Assembly: GCF_014841105.1 (NCBI RefSeq)
Contig: NZ_JACYWE010000010.1
Location: 1 to 64,000 of the forward strand
Reading direction: 5' to 3'
Length of the DNA: 64,000 bases
Origin: Lolliginicoccus lacisalsi
GTDB lineage: Bacteria; Actinomycetota; Actinomycetes; Mycobacteriales; Mycobacteriaceae
Positions 1 through 9,114 of this stretch are shown piece by piece (the first letter of the stretch is position 1; the number at the start of each line of letters is the position of its first letter). The notes under the pieces are model-generated. The model was not told where the DNA came from and made no database searches. It saw nothing but the letters and a program-made list of their open reading frames with translations. Position numbers and translations under genes: made by a program.

Positions 1-43
1 CGTGCCAGGTGGTGTCTCACCACCAGCCTGGCAAACTACGATT

Positions 44-80
44 TTCTATCGCGTTTAGCAGTTTCCGGTGTGTTTGGCCG
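44..80 (+). repeat. Half copy of the 50-bp palindrome family
   Basis: This stretch has only the right arm (TTCTATCGCGTTT) and the conserved tail (GTTTCCGGTG then TTTGGCCG) of the element seen in full at 298-370, 8953-9025 and 38408-38480. The left arm is absent: an unrelated near-perfect hairpin (about 4-33, GCCAGGTGGTG facing CACCAGCCTGGC) lies there instead. It is probably a truncated copy. Confidence 0.7.
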
Positions 81-297
81 CTTCTCGACCACAGTCGAGG
101 GCCAGGCGGGTGCGCTACCCGCACGAGTGGCAGGCCATGCAAGGCCGAAGCCAGCAGCCGTGCGATGCCGAAGCCTGGGGCAGCACGGCTGCATCACACC
201 TCTCCTGGCGGTCAGTGACTCGCGCGGGGGAGTGGCAGCCCCGCTGACTCGGCCTTTCCAGCTCCTATGCCTTCGCGCCCAAGCCGTGCCTCAGCCG

Positions 298-370
298 CAA
301 ACGCGATAGAAGCTGCCCGGAAGCCAAGCGATTTTCTATCGCGTTTGGCAGTTTCCAGTGCGTTTGGCCG
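298..370 (+). repeat. 50-bp palindromic element with conserved tail (copy 2)
   Basis: Left arm CAAACGCGATAGAA (298-311), a 22-bp core (312-333) and right arm TTCTATCGCGTTTG (334-347) form a perfect 14-bp terminal inverted repeat. A 23-nt tail (348-370) reads GCAGTTTCC then AGTGCGTTTGGCCG. The element lies downstream of the glnA terminator. It contains no open frame of note. See also 8953, 24542 and 38408. Confidence 0.85.
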
Positions 371-434
371 GCCCGCCACCAGCCCGGCCCGCCACCAGCC
401 CGAACCGCCACCAGCCCGAACCGCCACCAGCCCG
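371..434. repeat. Four 16-bp GC-rich tandem repeats
   Basis: Four units of the form (GC/AA)CCGCCACCAGCCCG run back to back at 371-386, 387-402, 403-418 and 419-434. They start directly at the end of the palindrome tail. No coding function is apparent. Confidence 0.85.
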
Positions 435-445
435 CCCCGGACGAC

Positions 446-492
446 GAAAAAGTCCACCCGCTCCACGACCTGGATCGTGAAGCGGGTGGACT
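446..492 (-). terminator. Intrinsic terminator of glnA
   Basis: The arms AGTCCACCCGCT (451-462) and AGCGGGTGGACT (481-492) pair perfectly, and the stem continues inward with CACGA/TCGTG. On the minus strand the hairpin is followed by a run of T (plus-strand A at 447-451). This places a strong intrinsic terminator about 80 bp after the glnA stop. Confidence 0.9.
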
Positions 493-570
493 CGAAGCGT
501 GCCTAGCGCCTAGCGCCTAGCACCTCGTGCGCGTCGCAGTCAGAAGTGGCTGCTCCGCACGGGGCGAGGA

Positions 571-2007
571 TCACACGTCGTAGTACAGGTTGAACTCGTA
601 GGGGTGCGGGCGCAGACGGACCGGGTCGATCTCCTGCGCGCGCTTGAGGGCGATCCAGGTCTCGATGAGGTCGCTGGTGAACACGTTGCCCTCGGTGAGG
701 AAGTCGTGGTCCTTCTCGAGGTTGTCGATGACGTCCTCGAGGGAGGTGGGGGCCTGCGGGATTCCCTTGGCCTCCTCCGGCGGGAGCTCGTAGAGGTCCT
801 TGTCGACGGGGGCGGGCGGCTCGATCTTGTTGCGGATGCCGTCGAGTCCGGCCATCATGCACGCCGCGAACGCGAGGTACGGGTTGCCGGAGCTGTCGGG
901 CGCGCGGAACTCGAGGCGCTTGGCCTTCGGGTTGTTGCCGGTGATCGGGATGCGGACCGCTGCGGAGCGGTTGCGCTGCGAGTACACCAGGTTGATCGGG
1001 GCCTCGTAGCCCGGCACGAGGCGGTGGTACGAGTTGATCGTGGGGTTGGAGAACGCGAGCAGCGACGGCGCGTGGTGCAGGATGCCGCCGATGTAGTGGC
1101 GGGCCATGTCGGAGAGTCCGGCGTAGCCAGCCTCGTCGTGGAACAGTGGCTTGCCGTCCTTCCACAGCGACTGGTGGACGTGCATGCCCGAGCCGTTGTC
1201 GCCGAACAGGGGCTTCGGCATGAAGGTGGCGGACTTGCCGGCCTTCCACGCGGTGTTCTTGACGATGTACTTGAACAGCAGCAGATCGTCGGCGGCGTGG
1301 AGGAGGGTGTTGAACTTGTAGTTGATCTCGGCCTGGCCCGCGGTGCCGACCTCGTGGTGGCCGCGCTCGATCTCGAACCCGGCGTTGGTGAGGTTGGTGG
1401 TGATCTCGTCACGCAGGTCGACGTAGTGGTCATACGGAGCGACGGGGAAGTAGCCACCCTTGTAGCGGACCTTGTAGCCCAGGTTGGGGGAGCCGTCGGC
1501 CTCGCGGTCGACGCCGGTGTTCCACCAGCCGGACTCGGAGTCGATCTCGTAGAACGAGCCGTTGGCCTGCGAGTCGAAGCGGACCGAGTCGAAGAGGTAG
1601 AACTCGGCCTCGGCGCCGAAGAACGCGGTGTCGGCGATGCCGGTGGAGGCCAAGTACTCCTCCGCCTTGCGGGCGACGTTGCGCGGGTCGCGGCTGTAGG
1701 CCTCGCGGGTGAACGGGTCGTGGACCGAGAACACGATGTTCAGGGTCTTCGCGGCACGGAACGGGTCGATGCGCGCGGTGGTGACGTCCGGGAGGAGCAG
1801 CATGTCGGACTCGTGGATCGACTGGAAACCACGCACCGACGAGCCGTCGAACGCGAGACCGTCCTCGATGACGTCCTTGTTGAACGCCGATGCCGGGATG
1901 GAGAAGTGCTGCTGCACGCCCGGGAGGTCGCAGAATCGAACATCGACGTACTCGACGTTCTGATCCTTAATGAACTTGAAGACTTCTTCGGCATTGGAAA
2001 ACGCCAC
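571..2007 (-). CDS. glnA: Type I glutamine synthetase (GSI-beta)
   Basis: Cytoplasmic enzyme that joins ammonia to glutamate using ATP and is central to nitrogen assimilation. The 478 residues match the length of mycobacterial GlnA1, and the chain runs from [12 protein letters not shown] to a C-terminal NLYYDV. The region [14 protein letters not shown] carries the Tyr that GlnE adenylylates in GSI-beta enzymes, so activity is probably switched by covalent modification. The start has a GGAGCAGA-like ribosome site just upstream. It is transcribed divergently from the RDD-family gene, as in M. tuberculosis (Rv2220/Rv2219A), and ends at a strong terminator. Nothing unusual is seen in the gene. 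Confidence 0.98.
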   Translation of the reverse strand: MAFSNAEEVFKFIKDQNVEYVDVRFCDLPGVQQHFSIPASAFNKDVIEDGLAFDGSSVRGFQSIHESDMLLLPDVTTARIDPFRAAKTLNIVFSVHDPFTREAYSRDPRNVARKAEEYLASTGIADTAFFGAEAEFYLFDSVRFDSQANGSFYEIDSESGWWNTGVDREADGSPNLGYKVRYKGGYFPVAPYDHYVDLRDEITTNLTNAGFEIERGHHEVGTAGQAEINYKFNTLLHAADDLLLFKYIVKNTAWKAGKSATFMPKPLFGDNGSGMHVHQSLWKDGKPLFHDEAGYAGLSDMARHYIGGILHHAPSLLAFSNPTINSYHRLVPGYEAPINLVYSQRNRSAAVRIPITGNNPKAKRLEFRAPDSSGNPYLAFAACMMAGLDGIRNKIEPPAPVDKDLYELPPEEAKGIPQAPTSLEDVIDNLEKDHDFLTEGNVFTSDLIETWIALKRAQEIDPVRLRPHPYEFNLYYDV

Positions 2008-2241
2008 GCGTCTGCTCCTTCAGTCAAGGCCCCGCCGCGATCGGTTGCTCAGTGGCGGGTAATCAATGGGAACGATATGAAGTTGGTATTGCCCCGCGGT
2101 CACCCGGATGTTTCACACGTGTTACCAAATCCGGCGAGTTCGGCGAATCGACACGGGTTGTTCCCGTTCCCGTGTGATCCTGGCCGCCCCGGGCCCGGTC
2201 CATGCGCTGCTTCCCCGGGCGTGACCGCGCGGTATAGACAC

Positions 2242-2247
2242 TATCCT
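2242..2247 (+). promoter_or_regulatory. -10 element, probably leaderless
   Basis: TATCCT lies 7 nt before the ATG at 2255, so transcription would begin at or next to the start codon. There is no Shine-Dalgarno sequence between them. This is inferred from spacing only. Confidence 0.5.
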
Positions 2248-2254
2248 AGTGACT

Positions 2255-2719
2255 ATGCCCCGAAATATTGGCTCTTGGCTCTATGGACCTGCGGCCGCGT
2301 TGCCCGACGGCCAAACCGGCGACGAGGACTTGTACCGCGGCGAGAGCCTCGGACTGCCCGAGCATGGCCCCGGTTCGATGCCCACCTGGTTGCGGCGCAG
2401 CGGCGCGTTCTTCACCGACATCATCATGGCCGGGCTGGTCGCTGGCCTGTTCACGCTGCCCGAGCCGCCAGGGCACTGGGGCCTGCTCCTGTGGTTCGCC
2501 GTCGCGATCCTCGCCGTTTTCCTGTTCTCCTTCACGCCAGGACAGGCGCTGTTCGGCCTGCGCGTGCAGCGAGCGCACAGCCCGGCCGCCGTGGGGATCG
2601 GGCGATCGATCGGACGGGCGATCCTCGTCTTCCTCATCATCCCCGCAGCGATCTGGGATCGGGACGGTCGCGGGCTCCACGACCGCCTCACCGACACCGT
2701 GGTCGTCCGCGCCCGCTAG
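2255..2719 (+). CDS. RDD family integral membrane protein
   Basis: A protein of 154 residues whose hydrophobic segments match the RDD family: FFTDIIMAGLVAGLFTLP, then LLLWFAVAILAVFLFSF, then AILVFLIIPAAIW. Conserved Arg and Asp residues lie in and near the helices (RRSGAFFTDI, and GLHDRLTDTVVV at the C-terminus). It corresponds in position to Rv2219A, next to glnA. The function of the family is not settled; transport has been suggested. ATG at 2255 is preferred to the GTG at 2249 because it sits correctly behind the -10 element. Confidence 0.85.
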   Translation: MPRNIGSWLYGPAAALPDGQTGDEDLYRGESLGLPEHGPGSMPTWLRRSGAFFTDIIMAGLVAGLFTLPEPPGHWGLLLWFAVAILAVFLFSFTPGQALFGLRVQRAHSPAAVGIGRSIGRAILVFLIIPAAIWDRDGRGLHDRLTDTVVVRAR

Positions 2720-2740
2720 GTAGCGCGCAACGGCAGGAAG

Positions 2741-3481
2741 CTAGCGACGGCGGATGGTGCGCTGCACGTTCTTCATGCGGCCACCACCGGGCACCGGCCC
2801 CTTGGGCATTGCGGGGCCTCCGGAGCGGGACGCGATCGCTGCCAGACGGCTCTCGAGGGCATCCATCTGCTTGCGATTGATGTTCTTGGGCAGCCGGTTG
2901 ACGGCCTTCTGCAGCTTCGCGAGCGGGATCTGGTCGTCGTCGTTGCCGACAATGATCTCGTAGATCGGGGTGTTGCCGACGAGCCGGGCGACGCGCTTCT
3001 TCTCCTGGGCGAGCAGGCTCTTGACGCGATGCGGGGCACCCTCTCCCACCAGGATCACTCCGGGACGGCCCAGCACCCGGTGCACGGCATCGAGATGGGT
3101 GGTGCCAGCCACCGCGTTGCTGACGATCCATGGCCCGCGCAGGGACTCGAGGGCCCACGCCGCCGCCCCGGGCTGGCCATCGGCCTTCTTGTACACGGAC
3201 TGGGTCATGCGCCGCCCGAAGATGATGAACGCGAGCAGCACGCCGAGGATCAGGCCGAACGGCAGGAACAGCCACTGCGCGCCAAGCAGCGCACCGATGC
3301 CGAACAACACTGCCGTGGTCACGACGATCGTGCCCACGAGGATCGGAAGCAACCATTTGTCCTGCTTGCGCTGCATCTTGAACGCCTGCCACAACTGTGA
3401 CCGCCGTTCCCGCGAGCGTGCCTTGCGGGCAGCCTTCAGTGCTTTTCGCTGCTCCTTGTCGAGCTTCTGCGCCTTCGCCAT
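2741..3481 (-). CDS. DUF4191 family membrane protein
   Basis: A protein of 246 residues. The N-terminus is very basic (MAKAQKLDKEQRKALKAARKARSRERR). Two membrane helices follow near residues 45-90 (LLPILVGTIVVTTAVLFGIG and LFLPFGLILGVLLAFIIFG). The remainder is a soluble C-terminal domain that ends in a basic tail. It is the positional equivalent of Rv2219 and is last in the lipoate block. DUF4191 has no established role. It converges with the RDD gene with only 21 bp between them, and this spacer carries no palindromic element. Confidence 0.85.
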   Translation of the reverse strand: MAKAQKLDKEQRKALKAARKARSRERRSQLWQAFKMQRKQDKWLLPILVGTIVVTTAVLFGIGALLGAQWLFLPFGLILGVLLAFIIFGRRMTQSVYKKADGQPGAAAWALESLRGPWIVSNAVAGTTHLDAVHRVLGRPGVILVGEGAPHRVKSLLAQEKKRVARLVGNTPIYEIIVGNDDDQIPLAKLQKAVNRLPKNINRKQMDALESRLAAIASRSGGPAMPKGPVPGGGRMKNVQRTIRRR

Positions 3482-3487
3482 GCCTCC

Positions 3488-3493
3488 AGGATA
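3488..3493 (-). promoter_or_regulatory. -10 element upstream of the DUF4191 gene
   Basis: On the minus strand TATCCT is followed by GGAGGC and then the ATG at 3481. The 6-nt gap fits a leaderless start, but GGAGG could also act as a ribosome site on a longer transcript from upstream. Confidence 0.45.
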
Positions 3494-3532
3494 CGGTGTT
3501 GGCGCTCGCGGGCGAGCCAGGTGGGTCCGTTG

Positions 3533-4576
3533 CTACCCCTGGTAGCGGGCGAGCACGGCGCTGGCCTCCTGCGCCGCGGCACCGCCGCGGTCGAGATGCT
3601 CGAGGTTCTCGGGGATCCGCTCGCCGCGATGCGCGATGGCCTGCGCGTAGAGGCGCCCTGCCCGGTAGGAGGAGCGCACCAGCGGTCCCGCCATCACCCC
3701 GGCGAAGCCGAGATCGCGCGCAGTCTCGGAGTGCGCCACGAACTCCTCGGGCCGCACCCAGCGCTCCACGGGGTGGTGCCGCGGCGAGGGCCGCAGGTAC
3801 TGGGTGATGGTGATGATGTCGCAGCCCGCCTCGTGCAGGTCCGACAGGGCCTCGGTGACCTCCTCGGGGGTCTCGCCCATGCCGAGGAGCAGGTTCGATT
3901 TCGTGACGAGGCCGGCGTCGCGCGCCATGGTGATCACATCGAGCGACCGCTGGTAGCGGAAGGCCGGACGGATGCGGCGGAACACGCGGGGCACGGTCTC
4001 CACGTTGTGGGCGGGCACCTCGGGCCGGGACGAGAAGACCTCCTCGAGCTGGCCGGGGTCCGCGTTGAAGTCCGGGATGAGCAGTTCCACGCCGGTTCCG
4101 GGATTGAGCGCGTGGATCTGCCGGACCGTCTCGGCGTACAGCCAGGCGCCACCGTCGTCGAGATCATCGCGGGCAACGCCGGTGATGGTGGAGTACCGCA
4201 GGCCCATTGCCTGCACGCTCTCGGCAACACGACGAGGCTCGTCGAGATCGAGCGCCGCGGGCTTGCCGGTGTCGATCTGGCAGAAGTCGCAGCGGCGGGT
4301 GCATTGGTCACCGCCGATGAGGAAGGTTGCTTCCCGGTCCTCCCAGCATTCGAAGATGTTGGGGCAGCCCGCTTCCTCGCAGACGGTGTGCAGGCCCTCG
4401 CGGCGCACGAGCCCCTTGAGCTCGGTGTACTCGGGGCCCATCGTGGCTCGGGTGCGGATCCAGCCTGGCTTGCGCTCGATGGGGGTCTCCGCGTTGCGAA
4501 CCTCGACGCGGAGCAGCTTGCGTCCTTCTGGGGCAACAGTCACGTTCTCGATCCTACGCTTGGGTGCAGTGGTCAT
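3533..4576 (-). CDS. lipA: Lipoyl synthase (radical SAM)
   Basis: Inserts two sulfur atoms into octanoyl groups on lipoyl domains, the last step of lipoate synthesis. The radical-SAM motif CTRRCDFC is present around residue 90. The auxiliary cluster motif [13 protein letters not shown] lies before it and holds three Cys in the expected CX4CX5C spacing. At 347 residues it is longer than the usual 300-320, because of a C-terminal tail ([15 protein letters not shown] onward). It follows lipB with a 24-bp gap on the same strand, so LipB and LipA are probably co-expressed beside sucB, whose product is their substrate. Confidence 0.97.
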   Translation of the reverse strand: MTTAPKRRIENVTVAPEGRKLLRVEVRNAETPIERKPGWIRTRATMGPEYTELKGLVRREGLHTVCEEAGCPNIFECWEDREATFLIGGDQCTRRCDFCQIDTGKPAALDLDEPRRVAESVQAMGLRYSTITGVARDDLDDGGAWLYAETVRQIHALNPGTGVELLIPDFNADPGQLEEVFSSRPEVPAHNVETVPRVFRRIRPAFRYQRSLDVITMARDAGLVTKSNLLLGMGETPEEVTEALSDLHEAGCDIITITQYLRPSPRHHPVERWVRPEEFVAHSETARDLGFAGVMAGPLVRSSYRAGRLYAQAIAHRGERIPENLEHLDRGGAAAQEASAVLARYQG

Positions 4577-4600
4577 CAGGGGCCGCGAGGCCTCGCGCGG

Positions 4601-5386
4601 CTAGGTGAAGCTGTACGTCGTCACCCGCGGCGCGGGCGCGTCATCATCACCGGTGGCGGGGGCACGCCGGGCAACGGGATGCTCGGAGACCGGCAGTTCC
4701 CCATCGAGTGCCCGGGCGACCGCATCCGTGACGGCAGGGATGACGTCCTGGACGGTGATCTCGCGGCCGAGCTCGCGCGACAGCGACGTCACCCCAGCGT
4801 CGGTGATCCCGCAGGGAATGATCGCGTCGAAGGCGTCGAGCGTGTTGTTGCAGTTGAGCGCGAACCCGTGCAGCGTCACCCCGCGTGCCACACGGACACC
4901 GATCGCGGCGATCTTGCGCTCCGGCAGGAACCGGGCCTGGCCATCGGGCCCTAGCCACGTTCCCGCTGCCAGCCAGACGCCAGATCGGCCATCGATCCGC
5001 CCGCACGGCACTCCCAGGCCGGTGACCACCGAGATGAGGGCCTCCTCGATGCGGCGCACGTAGCCCACCACATCGATGGGCTCGGCGAGCGCCACGATGG
5101 GGTAGCCCACGAGCTGGCCGGGGCCGTGCCAGGTGATCTTGCCGCCCCGGTCCACATCGATCACGGGAGTGCCGTCGGTGGGACGCTCGGCATCGGTGGT
5201 GCGGCGCCCGGCCGTGTACACCGGCGGATGCTCGAGGAGCAGGACTGTATCCGTGCCCTCGCCGCGAGCACGTGCCTCGGCGATCTCGCGTTGCCGGGCC
5301 CACGCCGCCAGGTAGTCGATCATTCCGGCTTCGACGAACTCCAGCGCGGCCGAGGATGACCGCGCGGAAGCGCTTCGCTCACTCAT
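4601..5386 (-). CDS. lipB: Octanoyl-[ACP]:protein octanoyltransferase
   Basis: Transfers octanoyl from acyl carrier protein to lipoyl domains and feeds LipA. The 261 residues contain the family signature [17 protein letters not shown], the catalytic Lys region [20 protein letters not shown] and the catalytic Cys in [12 protein letters not shown]. Trp replaces the Tyr usual in the T-Y-H-G-P-G-Q motif. The frame is open further upstream, but ATG at 5386 ([10 protein letters not shown]) is chosen because homology begins just after it and a -10 hexamer lies 7 nt upstream. Confidence 0.95.
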   Translation of the reverse strand: MSERSASARSSSAALEFVEAGMIDYLAAWARQREIAEARARGEGTDTVLLLEHPPVYTAGRRTTDAERPTDGTPVIDVDRGGKITWHGPGQLVGYPIVALAEPIDVVGYVRRIEEALISVVTGLGVPCGRIDGRSGVWLAAGTWLGPDGQARFLPERKIAAIGVRVARGVTLHGFALNCNNTLDAFDAIIPCGITDAGVTSLSRELGREITVQDVIPAVTDAVARALDGELPVSEHPVARRAPATGDDDAPAPRVTTYSFT

Positions 5387-5393
5387 GCAAGCC

Positions 5394-5399
5394 ACCGTA
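5394..5399 (-). promoter_or_regulatory. -10 element for lipB, probably leaderless
   Basis: On the minus strand TACGGT is followed by 7 nt (GGCTTGC) and the lipB ATG. No ribosome site is visible in the gap. A separate start for lipB-lipA is inferred. Confidence 0.5.
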
Positions 5400-5436
5400 C
5401 TCCTCGCTCGGGCAGCAGATGCCCCCAGCGCGATGC

Positions 5437-6342
5437 CTAGGACTGGCTCGAACGAGCGAGCGTCGCCTCGAGCGCCTCGCGGATCGTGTTGTGGACAAAT
5501 TCGAAACCCGCCGCCTCGAGCTTGGCCGGTATCGCGCGCTGGCCGCCGAGAATGCCCTCCGACGCGAACTCTCCCACCGCGGCCTTGAGCGCGAAGCCGG
5601 GCACGATCCACGGGGCCGGTCGATGCGTGGCCTTGGCGAAGGCCCGGTTGAACTCGGCGTTCGTCACCGGGGCAGGGCCTGTCAGGTTGACCGGGCCATG
5701 CAGGTCCGGATTGCCAAGGATGAACTCAACAGCCCGGACGTGGTCCTCCAGGCTGATCCAGGGAAAGTACTGGCGTCCATCACCGAGCCGACCGCCAAGG
5801 CCGAGCTTGTAGAGGGGGATCAGCTTGGGCAGCATGCCCCCCGCGCGGGAGAGCACCACTCCCGTGCGGATGCAGGCGACCCGGGTGCCTGGGTTGGCGT
5901 GCCGCAGCGCGGTCGCTTCCCATTCCTCGCACAGGCTCGCGAGGAATCCCTCCCCGGCGGGCGAGGACTCATCTACCTTGGCGCTGCCCGTATCGCCGTA
6001 GTAGCCGACTGCGCTCGCATTGATCACGGTGCCGACCCCTGCGGCTGCCGCGGCCTCGCCCAGCACCTCGGTAGGGCCGGTGCGGCTGTCTCGCAGCTCC
6101 TGCTTGTACTCGCCCGTCCAGCGCCGGTCGCCGATGCTCGCGCCACACAGGTTGATCACTGCATCGGTGGACCCGAGGACATCGGGGTCGAGCCGTGTGG
6201 TGGGGTCCCAGCGCACCTCGTCCGGAGCGTGCGTGGCGCGCCGGACCATGCGCACCACATCATGGCCGCTGGCGCGCAGCGCCGCGACGAGCGCCGTGCC
6301 GATCAGTCCTGATGATCCCGCGATTGCCACGCGCATGCGCAT
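5437..6342 (-). CDS. TIGR01777 family NAD-dependent epimerase-like protein
   Basis: A protein of 301 residues with a Rossmann N-terminus ([25 protein letters not shown]), [16 protein letters not shown], and a possible catalytic YYG near residue 115 ([13 protein letters not shown]). The C-terminal part resembles DUF1731 ([25 protein letters not shown]). The family belongs to the extended short-chain dehydrogenases, and its substrate is unknown. Position matches Rv2216 between sucB and lipB, so a link to lipoate metabolism is possible but not shown. A second ATG at 6336 is equally acceptable. Confidence 0.9.
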   Translation of the reverse strand: MRMRVAIAGSSGLIGTALVAALRASGHDVVRMVRRATHAPDEVRWDPTTRLDPDVLGSTDAVINLCGASIGDRRWTGEYKQELRDSRTGPTEVLGEAAAAAGVGTVINASAVGYYGDTGSAKVDESSPAGEGFLASLCEEWEATALRHANPGTRVACIRTGVVLSRAGGMLPKLIPLYKLGLGGRLGDGRQYFPWISLEDHVRAVEFILGNPDLHGPVNLTGPAPVTNAEFNRAFAKATHRPAPWIVPGFALKAAVGEFASEGILGGQRAIPAKLEAAGFEFVHNTIREALEATLARSSQS

Positions 6343-6405
6343 ACCGCCTTCCTGCTCGTGCAGCCCCAGGGGCGCGCTACCCCAGGCGGGGGCCTACCCG
6401 AAAGG

Positions 6406-6435
6406 CCGGGCCCCAGCTGGAGTGCCAGGGCCCGG
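6406..6435 (-). terminator. Hairpin after sucB
   Basis: CCGGGCCC (6406-6413) and GGGCCCGG (6428-6435) can pair with a 14-nt loop, directly after the sucB stop. There is no T run, so it may be a weak or Rho-assisted terminator. Confidence 0.45.
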
Positions 6436-6439
6436 TTGC

Positions 6440-8266
6440 TCAGAGGTCCAGATCGGCGATGAAGTCGCCGTCCTCGAGACGTTCCTTGATCGTTGTGATG
6501 AACCGGCCCGCGTCAGCACCATCGATGAGCCGATGATCGTAGGTGAGCGGCAGGTACGCCATCGAGCGGATCGCGATCGCGTCGTTGCCGAACTCGTCCG
6601 TGGTGACCACTGGGCGCTTGGCGATCGCGCCCGTGCCCAGCATCGCCGACTGCGGCGGCACCAGGATGGGCGTATCGAACAGGGCGCCGTTGCTCCCGAT
6701 GTTCGTGACGGTGAACGTGCCGCCAGTCAGCTCGTCGGGCTTGAGGCCTCCCGATCTCGCCCGCTTGGCGAGGTCAGCGATCGCCTTGGCGAGCTCGGCG
6801 ACGGACATGTCGCCGGCGTTGTGGATAACAGGGGAGAGCAGCCCGTTCTCGGTATCGACCGCGACACCAAGATGCTCGGCGCCGTGATAGGTGATCTCCT
6901 TGGCATCCTCGTCGTAGCTCGCGTTGATGTTCGGGTGCAGGCGCAGTGCCTCCACCGCGGCCTTCGCGAAGAACGGGAGGAACGTCAGGTTGACGCCATG
7001 CCGGTCCCTGAACGCCGCCTTGTGCTCGGACCGCAGGGCAGCGACCCGGGTGAGATCCGCCTCGTGGGTCTGGGTGAGCTGAGCGGTCTGCTGCAGCGAC
7101 TCACGGGTGAGCTGCGCGGTGATCTGCCGGATGCGGTTGGCCTTCTGCGTGGTGCCCCGCAGCTTCGCGAGCTCGGGCCGAACACCCGCAGGAGTACCGG
7201 ACTTCTTCGGCGCCGATTCCGCGGCATGCTTCTTCGAGGACTCGGCGGCCGCGAGCACATCCTCCTTGCGGATGCGTCCACCAACACCGGAGCCCTTCAC
7301 CGACGAGAGGTCCACGTCATGCTCGGCGGCGAGCTTGCGCACCAGCGGCGTCACGTAGGGCGTGCCACCCGACGAGGCCGCGGGCTTGGAATCCGATTCC
7401 GGCTTGGATTCCGGCTTCTTCTCGGCCTTGGGGGCCGGTTTCGACTCCTCCTCGGCCTTGGGCTCGGGCTTCTTCTCCGGTTCCGGCTTCTTCTCGGGCT
7501 CTGGTTCCTTCTCGGGCTCTGGTTCCTTCTCGGGCTCTGGTTCCTTCTTGGCTTCGGGCTTCTTCTCGGGCTCCGCCTTGCTCGAGCTGGGGGATCCGCT
7601 ACCGATGATGGCGAGCTGGCCGCCGATCTCGACGACCTCGTCCTCCTCCGCCGTGATCTCCAGCAACGTGCCAGCCACGGGCGAGGGGATCTCGGTATCG
7701 ACCTTGTCGGTGGAGACCTCGAGCAACGGCTCATCGACCTCGACCTCGTCCCCGACGGCCTTAAGCCAGCGAGTAACGGTTCCCTCGGTGACCGATTCGC
7801 CGAGTGCGGGCATCGTGACCGGAGTCCCATCGCCGCCATCGCCGCCATCGCCGCCAGAGGAGGCTGGTTCCGCGTCCTCGTCGGTCTCTTCGTCGTCGGT
7901 CTCTTCGTCGTCGGTCTCGTCGGAGGCAGGTTCCTCCTCGGGCGCGTCGTCCTCGGGAGCGTCCTCGACCTCATCAGCGGCATCGTCCGCGGCATCATCG
8001 CTGCCACTGTCGTCGCCGCCGGACTCGTCAGCGTCACCGATCACGGCGAGCTCGCCGCCGATCTCGATGACGTCATCCTCCTGCGCGACGATCTTTGTCA
8101 GGACGCCAGCGGCAGGGGAGGGGATCTCGGTATCGACCTTGTCCGTCGATACCTCGAGCAACGGCTCGTCGACCTCGACGGTATCGCCTTCCTGTTTGAG
8201 CCAGCGCGTGACCGTGCCTTCGGTCACGCTCTCACCTAGGGCGGGCATTTGAACGGAGAAGGCCAT
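6440..8266 (-). CDS. sucB: Dihydrolipoamide acyltransferase (E2), two lipoyl domains
   Basis: E2 core of 2-oxoacid dehydrogenase complexes; the mycobacterial equivalent DlaT (Rv2215) also serves peroxidase defence. The 608 residues are, in order: lipoyl domain 1, a long acidic linker ([15 protein letters not shown] type), lipoyl domain 2, a Lys/Glu/Pro linker (KEPEPE repeated), a peripheral-subunit binding domain ([17 protein letters not shown] to GGRIRKEDV) and a catalytic domain with the H-x-x-x-D-G motif in [10 protein letters not shown]. Both lipoyl domains carry [10 protein letters not shown], where the Lys is lipoylated. ATG at 8266 begins [13 protein letters not shown]; the frame runs further upstream but without homology. 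lipB and lipA lie downstream. Confidence 0.96.
   Translation of the reverse strand: MAFSVQMPALGESVTEGTVTRWLKQEGDTVEVDEPLLEVSTDKVDTEIPSPAAGVLTKIVAQEDDVIEIGGELAVIGDADESGGDDSGSDDAADDAADEVEDAPEDDAPEEEPASDETDDEETDDEETDEDAEPASSGGDGGDGGDGTPVTMPALGESVTEGTVTRWLKAVGDEVEVDEPLLEVSTDKVDTEIPSPVAGTLLEITAEEDEVVEIGGQLAIIGSGSPSSSKAEPEKKPEAKKEPEPEKEPEPEKEPEPEKKPEPEKKPEPKAEEESKPAPKAEKKPESKPESDSKPAASSGGTPYVTPLVRKLAAEHDVDLSSVKGSGVGGRIRKEDVLAAAESSKKHAAESAPKKSGTPAGVRPELAKLRGTTQKANRIRQITAQLTRESLQQTAQLTQTHEADLTRVAALRSEHKAAFRDRHGVNLTFLPFFAKAAVEALRLHPNINASYDEDAKEITYHGAEHLGVAVDTENGLLSPVIHNAGDMSVAELAKAIADLAKRARSGGLKPDELTGGTFTVTNIGSNGALFDTPILVPPQSAMLGTGAIAKRPVVTTDEFGNDAIAIRSMAYLPLTYDHRLIDGADAGRFITTIKERLEDGDFIADLDL
7493..7546 (-). 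repeat. Three perfect 18-bp coding repeats in the sucB linker
   Basis: The 18-bp unit CTCGGGCTCTGGTTCCTT occurs three times without change at 7493-7510, 7511-7528 and 7529-7546. It encodes the Lys-Glu-Pro-Glu-Pro-Glu linker. Lack of synonymous drift suggests recent expansion. A second repeat (TCTTCGTCGTCGG type, about 7878-7922) encodes the acidic linker. Confidence 0.85.
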
Positions 8267-8525
8267 ATCCTTCGACTCCTCGGCGCTCGATGGGGTGTAT
8301 GGCTGATCGCTTCGCGGCCGTAGCGAGGCGATCTCTATTGTGCTTGTGGCGCAGACGTTATGTGGGCAGATGCTCAGATCAACGCAAATCCCATGACGTC
8401 CACCACGACCCATCCTTGCACCCCTCGCTCCCGCGCGCACGGCCGGTCCCGGTGGGGGCCCCGGCGGATGATGTCCCATGCGCCACGGGTAGGTGCTCCC
8501 GCTGATTTCCTGGCAGCATCGGGAT

Positions 8526-8882
8526 ATGGGAATCTTCGGACGATTTCGTCAACCACGCGGCACCGCCGCCGCCCACGTTCGTGGAATGCGGGACAGCGAC
8601 CTTGCCCACCTCGCGAGCTGGACGGGAGCGCGCACCGGCGTGGAAGGCTTCGTCGAGCCACCCACCTTCGTCAACGAGATCACCGTGGTGCTCGTGGCGA
8701 AGGACGGCGAATGGACGCGCCGCCGCGTGCGCACTCCCAAGATCGCCCGGAAGGTCGGCGAGAAGCTGGGCATTCCGCTGTATGACGTGCAGAAGACTGG
8801 ATACCCCCAGCGCATGAGGGACTACAACGAGCGGCAGCGCATCCTCGAGAAGCGCGCCCGGCAGGAACGCGACCAGGACTAG
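8526..8882 (+). CDS. Small conserved actinobacterial protein of unknown function
   Basis: A protein of 118 residues ([12 protein letters not shown] to ARQERDQD). It has a short hydrophobic core ([16 protein letters not shown]), several Arg/Lys-rich stretches and a very basic, probably helical C-terminus ([20 protein letters not shown]). There is no signal peptide or membrane helix. Proteins of this type are often annotated as 'oxidoreductase' in actinobacteria without good reason; I see no Rossmann motif. The ATG at 8526 is chosen because sequence before it looks random. It is divergent from sucB (259-bp spacer) and converges on pepA across a palindromic element. Confidence 0.75.
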   Translation: MGIFGRFRQPRGTAAAHVRGMRDSDLAHLASWTGARTGVEGFVEPPTFVNEITVVLVAKDGEWTRRRVRTPKIARKVGEKLGIPLYDVQKTGYPQRMRDYNERQRILEKRARQERDQD

Positions 8883-8952
8883 CGGGTCCGGTCGGCTGGG
8901 CGCGGCCCGCTGCCGCCTCAGCCGCCGTCCGCTGCCGCTGCCGCCTCAGTCG

Positions 8953-9025
8953 CAAACGCGATAGAAGTCGACTGGAATCCAGCGTGACTTCTATCGCGTT
9001 TGACAGTTTCCGGTGCTTTTGCCGC
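8953..9025 (+). repeat. 50-bp palindromic element with conserved tail (copy 3)
   Basis: CAAACGCGATAGAA (8953-8966), a 22-bp core, and TTCTATCGCGTTTG (8989-9002) form a perfect inverted repeat; in this copy the arms extend further inward (GTC/GAC). The tail at 9003-9025 ends GTTTCCGGTGCTTTTGCCGC. The element lies between the 3' ends of the 118-residue gene and pepA. Confidence 0.88.
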
Positions 9026-9035
9026 TCAGGGAGGC

Positions 9036-9096
9036 GCCACCCCCGCGCCCAGCCACCCCCGCGCCAGCCACCCCCGCGCCAGCCACCCCCGCGCCC
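9036..9096. repeat. GC-rich 15/16-bp tandem repeats
   Basis: Four units of GCCACCCCCGCGCC(C)A run from 9036 to 9096 (one of 16 bp, then 15-bp units), just after the palindrome tail and just before the pepA stop codon. This is the same neighbourhood arrangement as at 371-434. Confidence 0.85.
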
Positions 9097-9114
9097 GGCC
9101 AGCGCCCGGGCGGG

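Noticed and set aside
371-434. Possible CRISPR array (regular 16-bp repeats)
   Set aside because: The units are contiguous without spacers, are GC-rich low-complexity and no cas gene is present. They are simple tandem repeats.
604-2880. Long plus-strand open frame (758 codons) over glnA
   Set aside because: It is antisense to glnA. Its product is a Val/Arg/Asp/Gly-rich artefact of GC-rich third positions, with no domain and no ribosome site.
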